This document shows, one piece after another, positions 5,921 through 10,011 of a stretch of 10,011 nt of DNA. This DNA is from JBBDWZ01 sp050732575 (lineage in GTDB: Bacteria; Gemmatimonadota; Gemmatimonadetes; Longimicrobiales; RSA9). The stretch spans positions 1 to 10,011 of the forward strand of contig JBOHRF010000174.1 of assembly GCA_050732575.1 (NCBI GenBank). Reading direction: 5' to 3'. A model generated the notes under the pieces. The model saw nothing but the letters and a program-made list of their open reading frames with translations. It was not told the DNA's origin and did not search any database. The position numbers and the translations under genes were made by a program. Within the stretch, counting starts at the first letter, position 1, and each line of letters starts with the position of its first letter.

Positions 5921-5979
5921 GCGGAACCTGCGGTGGTTCGAGCTCGGGCGAGGACGGCTCAACGTTCCGCCCCTTTTTT
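5921..5979 (+). terminator. Terminator-like hairpin with T run
   Basis: GCGGAAC (5921-5927) pairs exactly with GTTCCGC (5964-5970); the loop can form a further GAGC/GCTC stem (5940-5943 with 5957-5960). CCC and six T residues follow. It reads on the + strand, 35 bases before the start at 6014, and no recognisable + strand gene ends just before it. It may end a small untranslated RNA or act as an attenuator for the next gene. Confidence 0.4.
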
Positions 5980-6013
5980 CGTAAAGCCGACGCACTGCGA
6001 TGCAGGGACAACA

Positions 6014-6670
6014 ATGCCCATGCCTTCACCGCGCATGCCGCGCACCGTTCCGGAAGCGGCGCGCCGCAAGTTGGAAGTAGCGACCGCCATGGCCTGGGAG
6101 GCGCTCACGGAAGAGCACCAACAGCAGGCTCTGGATTTCATTGCGCTCTTCGAGGGCCGGCTCAGCTTCGAGGAAGCCCTGGTCCGCTATCTGCGCGAGA
6201 TGGACCTGGCCGAGAACATTGCAAACACCATCAGGACGCGGGTGCTCATCGCGCTGGAAGATGGATTGCCCGCCAGTCAGCGGCGCCTGCAATTGCACGA
6301 TGATATGCCGGTCGAAACGGCGCCCGATGATGAAGACGAAGGCTGGCGGCGCTTCCGACCCGATCTCATGGTACGCGGTGTTATCGAGCGTCAGAAACGC
6401 AACGAGGAAAACGAACGTTTTATCGAGCTCGCCATTGCGCGCGCTGAAGAATCCATCATCCGGCGGCACATCGACAACGCCATCACTTTTGCCGCGCTGC
6501 TCGATGGCCATGAAGCGCTGGGCAAGGCCGTTCTCATCTACATTGGCGCCATTCAGCTCACCGGATCCCGCTCACAATCCGTTCTGCAACGCACAATGGC
6601 CCAGTTGGCGGACGTGCACCTGCCCAGTGCTGCACCCAAGCGGGCAGGTCCGAGTCCCAGCGAATCCTGA
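6014..6670 (+). CDS. Hypothetical helical protein with internal repeat
   Basis: 218-aa protein. The ATG at 6014 has GGGA five bases upstream (6005-6008), a better site than any start further left; further ATGs at 6020 and 6035 are alternatives. The protein is soluble, acidic in the middle (TAPDDEDEGWRRF) and predicted almost all helical, with no signal peptide or membrane segment. Residues 35-76 and 152-193 align at a constant offset of 117 without gaps, sharing H, A, F, A, L, G, A, Y and L at equivalent places (compare ALDFIALFEG with AITFAALLDG), so it looks like two copies of one helical unit separated by a charged linker. I do not recognise the family. It lies 115 bases before prs in the same direction; whether it belongs to the chromosome or to the element is open. 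Confidence 0.7.
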   Translation: MPMPSPRMPRTVPEAARRKLEVATAMAWEALTEEHQQQALDFIALFEGRLSFEEALVRYLREMDLAENIANTIRTRVLIALEDGLPASQRRLQLHDDMPVETAPDDEDEGWRRFRPDLMVRGVIERQKRNEENERFIELAIARAEESIIRRHIDNAITFAALLDGHEALGKAVLIYIGAIQLTGSRSQSVLQRTMAQLADVHLPSAAPKRAGPSPSES

Positions 6671-6702
6671 TCGTTTACCGACCCGGCCGCCCAGGGGTTG
6701 AA

Positions 6703-6732
6703 TTGACACAAATCTCGGCTGGCCGCTAGGAT
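6703..6732 (+). promoter_or_regulatory. Sigma70-type promoter for prs-rplY-pth
   Basis: A perfect -35 box TTGACA (6703-6708) is followed after 18 bases by a -10-like TAGGAT (6727-6732), placing transcription start near 6739. This lies between the end of the hypothetical gene and the start of prs, so the housekeeping genes appear to have their own promoter. Confidence 0.65.
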
Positions 6733-6785
6733 TAAAGGCTGTTGTTCGGTTGGCCCAGGTGGCCGGAATTCCAACGACCAAAGGG

Positions 6786-7736
6786 ATGGCGGACCAACCG
6801 TTGAGCGCGCCTCTTCTCCTGGTGAGCGGCACTGCCAATCAGCCGCTTGCGGAAGAGATCGCGGACAAGCTCGACATCAGTCTGGCAGATGTGACCGTCC
6901 GTCGGTTCGAGGACGGCGAAATTTTCGTGCGCATCAATCAGAACGCACGTGGCCGCGACGTATTCATCGTCCAGCCCACGCCGCCCCCGGCCGACAACTT
7001 GATGGAGCTGTTGCTGCTGATCGACGCAGCCAAACGTGCATCGGCGGCCCGGGTAACCGCCATCATCCCCTACTACGGGTATGCGCGTCAGGATCGCAAG
7101 GATCAGCCACGCGTAGCCATTGGCGGTAAGCTGGTCGCGAATCTGCTGGAAGCAGCGGGTGCGGACAAAGTCCTGGGCATGGACTTTCACACGCACCAGA
7201 TCCAGGGCTTCTTCGACGTCCCGGTAGATCACTTGTATGCCGCGCCCGTGCTGACGGCATACTTCCGCGAGCTGGGGTTGGAGAATCCGGTGGTGGTGGC
7301 ACCCGATGTTGGTGCGGCCAAGATGGCGCGCGGCTTTGCGCGTCGCCTGACCGCCAGCTTCGCCATCATCGATAAGCGGCGCCCGTCACCCAATGTTGCG
7401 GAAGTGATGCAGGTCGTGGGCGAGGTTGAGGGCCGGCCCTGCATCGTGGTGGATGACATGATCGACACGGCCGGTACGCTGGAGAGTGTGGTGAACGCGC
7501 TCATCGAGCGGGGCGCCGCGTCCGTGTACGCGGCTGCATCGCATGCGCTGCTTTCTGGACCGGCAGTGGAACGGTTGTCGCGCGCGCCGGTCGCGGAGGT
7601 GGTCGTCACCAACACGCTGCACGTGCCTGATGGCAAACAGTTCAGCAAGCTGCGCGTGTTATCCATTGCACCGCTGTTGGCGCGCGCAGTCAAATACACG
7701 CACTCGAATGAGTCCGTGAGTCAATTGTTCGACTAG
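6786..7736 (+). CDS. prs: Ribose-phosphate pyrophosphokinase (PRPP synthetase)
   Basis: Makes 5-phosphoribosyl 1-pyrophosphate from ribose 5-phosphate and ATP in the cytoplasm, feeding purine, pyrimidine, histidine, tryptophan and NAD synthesis. From the ATG at 6786 it is 316 aa, the usual length of class I enzymes. Landmarks: RRFEDGEIFVRI (39-50), IIPYYGYARQDRKDQPR (93-109, nucleotide-binding and flexible loop), DFHTHQIQGFFD (133-144), IIDKRRP (194-200, catalytic Lys-Arg-Arg) and the PRPP loop VVDDMIDTAGT (221-231). All key residues are present. The start is not certain: the ATG has AAAGGG abutting it, too close for a good ribosome site, whereas a TTG at 6750 in frame has AAAGG 11 bases upstream and would add 12 residues; family length favours 6786. 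rplY follows after 12 bases. Confidence 0.95.
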   Translation: MADQPLSAPLLLVSGTANQPLAEEIADKLDISLADVTVRRFEDGEIFVRINQNARGRDVFIVQPTPPPADNLMELLLLIDAAKRASAARVTAIIPYYGYARQDRKDQPRVAIGGKLVANLLEAAGADKVLGMDFHTHQIQGFFDVPVDHLYAAPVLTAYFRELGLENPVVVAPDVGAAKMARGFARRLTASFAIIDKRRPSPNVAEVMQVVGEVEGRPCIVVDDMIDTAGTLESVVNALIERGAASVYAAASHALLSGPAVERLSRAPVAEVVVTNTLHVPDGKQFSKLRVLSIAPLLARAVKYTHSNESVSQLFD

Positions 7737-7748
7737 TCGAGGTAACAG

Positions 7749-8414
7749 ATGGCAACGCCAGCAAGTCTTTCCGCGCAACCGCGCGCAGAACGGGGTAAAG
7801 GTTGGGCGCGCAAGCTGCGCGCGGGTGGGCGTATCCCAGCGGTGGTGTACGGCCACGGCGAGGCCACGCGCACGCTGAGCCTGGATGCGCATGAGTTGGA
7901 GCGTTTGTTCTCGCAGATTCGCAAGGGAAGCACGGTCATCAACCTTCGCATTGAGGGCGAAAAGGCGGAGGTCAAAGCGCTCGTGCGCGAAGTGCAATCG
8001 CACGCCTATCGAGGCACCATTCTGCATGTGGATTTCTACCAGATTCACGCGGGTGAGCGAATCACGGTGGAGGTTCCGATTCATCTGCAGGGCACGCCCG
8101 AGGGCGTGAAGCTGGGTGGCATCCTGCAGCAATCGCTGAACGAGCTGGCCATTCGGTGTTTGGCCGACCAGATCCCGGACACCATTCGCGTGGATGTTTC
8201 GCACCTGGGCATCAATGACTCGGTGCACGTGAGTGATCTTGCTCTGCCGGAGGGCATCGAGTTGCTGGTTGATGGCGAGCGCTCGGTGTGCAGCGTGATC
8301 GCGCCTACGGTAGCGGCAGTGGAGGAGCCCGCTGTGGTGGCCGAGCCGACCACGGAGGCAGCGGAGCCGGAAGTCATTCGGCGCCGTAAGGAAGAGGGCG
8401 AGTCCGAGAGCTGA
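7749..8414 (+). CDS. rplY: 50S ribosomal protein L25, long CTC/TL5 type
   Basis: Binds 5S rRNA in the large ribosomal subunit. 221 aa, with GAGG (7739-7742) six bases before the ATG. Residues about 1-95 are the 5S-binding L25 domain (GKGWARKLRAGGRIPAVVYGHG, LIREVQ-like segment ALVREVQSHAYR, ILHVDFYQI). Residues about 96-190 are the second beta domain found in the general stress protein CTC and Thermus TL5 (EVPIHLQGTPEGVKLGG, VDVSHLGINDSVHVSDL) and absent from the 94-aa E. coli protein. A low-complexity Ala/Glu/Val tail with basic residues ends the protein. The gene sits in its familiar place between prs and pth. Confidence 0.95.
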   Translation: MATPASLSAQPRAERGKGWARKLRAGGRIPAVVYGHGEATRTLSLDAHELERLFSQIRKGSTVINLRIEGEKAEVKALVREVQSHAYRGTILHVDFYQIHAGERITVEVPIHLQGTPEGVKLGGILQQSLNELAIRCLADQIPDTIRVDVSHLGINDSVHVSDLALPEGIELLVDGERSVCSVIAPTVAAVEEPAVVAEPTTEAAEPEVIRRRKEEGESES

Positions 8415-8428
8415 TCGGGAGCCATTCC

Positions 8429-8989
8429 GTGAAAGTGGTCTGCGGGCTCGGCAATCCGGGCTCGGACTACGAGGCCACGCGCCACAACGTGGGCTGGTGG
8501 GTGTTGGATCGGCTGCTTCAGGCCTGGCATCTGGGCCGCTTTGTCCGTCGAGGTGCCTCGCTGATGGTCGAGGGACGAATCGGTGAGCAGGCGGTATGCC
8601 TGCTCAAGCCTGTCACCTATATGAATCGCAGCGGTGTGGCCTTGCTGCCGCTGCTGCAGTGGGCCGAGTTTTCACCTGCGACCGACCTGCTCGTGGTGGT
8701 TGATGACACCGCGTTGCCGGTCGGTCGCCTTCGTTTGCGGGCGCGCGGCAGCGCCGGCGGACACAACGGGCTCAAGTCCGTGGAGCTGGCGCTACACACG
8801 CGCGACTACGCGCGTCTGCGTATTGGCGTGGGTGAAAAGGAACCGGGCACTGACCTGGCTGACCACGTGCTTGCCGAGTTCTTGCCCGAGGAAGAAAAGC
8901 AGATTGTGGAGCTGCTGCCCGTTGCCACTGAGGCTATTGCTGCGTGGGTCGAGCATGGCATGGACCGCGCGGTCCGCTTCAACCGTTGA
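8429..8989 (+). CDS. pth: Peptidyl-tRNA hydrolase
   Basis: Releases tRNA from peptidyl-tRNAs that drop off the ribosome; essential in most bacteria. 186 aa from a GTG at 8429, with GGGAG (8417-8421) seven bases upstream and the rplY stop 14 bases before. The family landmarks are intact: GLGNPG with N9, TRHNVGWWVLD with catalytic H19, KPVTYMNRSG with N66, VVVDDTALPVG with D92/D93, and GSAGGHNGLKS with N113. Length is slightly below the 194 aa of the E. coli enzyme. The stop overlaps or nearly abuts the start of the M20 gene. Confidence 0.95.
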   Translation: MKVVCGLGNPGSDYEATRHNVGWWVLDRLLQAWHLGRFVRRGASLMVEGRIGEQAVCLLKPVTYMNRSGVALLPLLQWAEFSPATDLLVVVDDTALPVGRLRLRARGSAGGHNGLKSVELALHTRDYARLRIGVGEKEPGTDLADHVLAEFLPEEEKQIVELLPVATEAIAAWVEHGMDRAVRFNR

Positions 8990-8997
8990 GAACGCCG

Positions 8998-10011
8998 TTG
9001 GCACCGAGCTTCGATCAGGCCATCCGTTTTGCCCAGGATTTGATTCGAATCCCCAGCCTGCCGGGTCAGGAGGGCGAGCTGGCCGCGCGCGTGTTGCACG
9101 AGTTTCAGCACCTGCGCTTCGATGATGTGTGGAGCGATGAAGTAGGAAACTGTTTTGCGCGCGTGCGTGGTCTGGGTGACGCCCAACCCGTCATGCTCAG
9201 CTGTCATCTGGATGCGGTCGATGTGGGCGATCCAGCCAGCTGGCAGTTCGATCCCTTCGGCGGCACGATAGCCGATGGGTTTTTGCACGGGCGCGGCGCC
9301 ATGGACATCAAGGGACCGTTGGCCGTGCAGACGTACGCTGCTGCGTCCTTCTTGCACGAGCGGCCGCCCGGTGACGTGATCGTGGCGCACACCGTGCTGG
9401 AGGAGCGCGGTGGTTGGGGCATGGAGTACCTGTTACAAGAGCGGGCAGTGTGGCCTGCGGCGGTCATCATCGGCGAGGCGACGGCCGGTGACCTTTGCAT
9501 CGGTCACCGAGGCCGCGCAGAAGTCATTGTCGAGATCCAGGGCGAGGCCGCACACGCCAGTGCGCCGGAACGCGCGCGCAACCCCATCAACGCGTTGGAG
9601 TCGATCGTGCCCGCGCTTCAGCGTTTCGCCGCGGCCTTGCCCACGGATGTCTTGCTCGGCGCCTCTACACTCGCGCCCACGGCTCTGGAGACGCTTCCGC
9701 GCAGTCGCAACGTGATCCCGGACCGCGTGCTCGTAGTGTTGGATTGGCGTCTGCTTCCGGGCACGGGAGCGGAGCTGGCCGTCGCTCAGGTCAGGGATGC
9801 GTTGAGCACCGTTTCCGTCCCGGACGGCTGCAGCATACAGGTCCGGCTGAGCACCGAAGCGCAGCGCAGTTACACCGGGCGCACGCGGGATCGACCGATG
9901 TTCACGCCGGGTTTTCGCATAGCGCTGGACCATCCGGTCGTGCAAGCCGCTACGGCCGTCATCGAGCGCAGCACAGGCCGCAGCCCGGCTCTGCGCCCCT
10001 GGACGTTTGCC
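8998..10011 (+). CDS. M20 family metallohydrolase (YgeY-like), partial
   Basis: Open to the right edge (338 codons seen; the last part with the final metal-binding His is missing). Dinuclear-zinc peptidase/deacylase family that includes ArgE, DapE and carboxypeptidase G2. Metal and catalytic residues appear in order: H70 and D72 in SCHLDAVD, the bridging D103 in GRGAMDIKG, base and ligand E135/E136 in VLEERGGWG, and E160 in IIGEAT. A dimerisation-domain motif EAAHASAPERARNPINA carries H186. The run VDVGDPASWQFDPFGG plus GHRGRAEV and SAPER resembles the YgeY group. The substrate cannot be told from this. No ATG is available: TTG at 8998 has GAG seven bases upstream and is preferred; TTG at 8986, overlapping the pth stop as TTGA, is an alternative. 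Confidence 0.85.
   Translation, partial: MAPSFDQAIRFAQDLIRIPSLPGQEGELAARVLHEFQHLRFDDVWSDEVGNCFARVRGLGDAQPVMLSCHLDAVDVGDPASWQFDPFGGTIADGFLHGRGAMDIKGPLAVQTYAAASFLHERPPGDVIVAHTVLEERGGWGMEYLLQERAVWPAAVIIGEATAGDLCIGHRGRAEVIVEIQGEAAHASAPERARNPINALESIVPALQRFAAALPTDVLLGASTLAPTALETLPRSRNVIPDRVLVVLDWRLLPGTGAELAVAQVRDALSTVSVPDGCSIQVRLSTEAQRSYTGRTRDRPMFTPGFRIALDHPVVQAATAVIERSTGRSPALRPWTFA

Larger units (their letters stand above)
5643..6013. other. Divergent intergenic region, likely element/chromosome boundary
   Basis: 371 bases between the leftward operon and the rightward genes. I find no gene with family resemblance here. It holds a parS-like palindrome (5657-5672), a long GTACC dyad (5696-5743), an 8-bp stem GGTGTGTG/CGCACACC (5753-5760 with 5793-5800, one G-U pair), a direct repeat GATGTCG ten bases apart (near 5779 and 5789), and a terminator-like hairpin (5921-5979). 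Weak sigma70-like pieces such as TTGAAT and TTGACG (5848-5862) lack a good partner box. No tRNA was found. Divergent orientation and palindrome density fit a control region. Confidence 0.6.

Noticed and set aside
5920..5950. tRNA T-arm-like sequence GGTTCGAGCTC
   Set aside because: The flanking bases do not form a T stem, and no acceptor or anticodon arm can be drawn around it.
5740..6303. + strand open frame across the intergenic region
   Set aside because: Low-complexity translation without motifs, and it overlaps the better supported gene at 6014 in another frame.
8951..8975. CGCGCGG/GGTCCGC-rich stretch at the end of pth as a terminator
   Set aside because: There is no T run and the next gene starts within a few bases, so it is ordinary GC-rich coding sequence.

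Overview
High-GC bacterial DNA in two blocks that run in opposite directions. The right block (about 6014 to the right edge, + strand) is a chromosomal housekeeping run: an unrecognised helical protein, then prs (PRPP synthetase), rplY (long, CTC/TL5-type ribosomal protein L25) and pth (peptidyl-tRNA hydrolase), then an M20 metallohydrolase cut by the right edge. The order prs-rplY-pth is common in bacteria. The residue style of Prs (DFHTHQIQGFFD) and the acidic, low-complexity tail on L25 look to me more like Gemmatimonadota or a related high-GC lineage than like Gammaproteobacteria; this is an impression, not a search result.

The left block (5642 down to the left edge, - strand) is one tightly packed operon that reads like the early/replication module of a prophage or phage-derived element. 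In transcription order it encodes: a 270-aa AT-hook-like protein with a well-formed internal start, a small Cys-rich protein whose frame appears broken or shifted, a 68-aa Cys-rich protein, a papain/C39-like putative cysteine peptidase, a 480-aa protein with a phage-type N-terminal half, a HerA/FtsK-superfamily ATPase carrying two tandem C-terminal winged helices, and a winged-helix protein that runs off the left edge. Four of the junctions are ATGA stop/start overlaps, so the genes are probably translationally coupled. No integrase, terminase, capsid or attachment site is visible.

The most interesting signal is at the left edge. The last - strand gene has an N-terminal winged helix followed by a stretch that contains five 25-bp imperfect palindromes (80-248). 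This is the architecture of phage lambda gene O, in which the replication origin iterons lie inside the initiator gene between the DNA-binding domain and the C-terminal part. One of the five repeats is read in a different codon frame from the other four, which argues that the repeats are kept as DNA sites and not as a peptide repeat. The first 30 bases are AT-rich against the GC-rich surroundings. The C-terminal part of the protein lies outside the window.

Between the two blocks (5643-6013) is a divergent, gene-free stretch holding a parS-like palindrome, a strong GTACC-based dyad that looks like a regulator site, and a terminator-like hairpin. The junction between element and chromosome probably lies here, but no boundary repeat can be shown from one side only.
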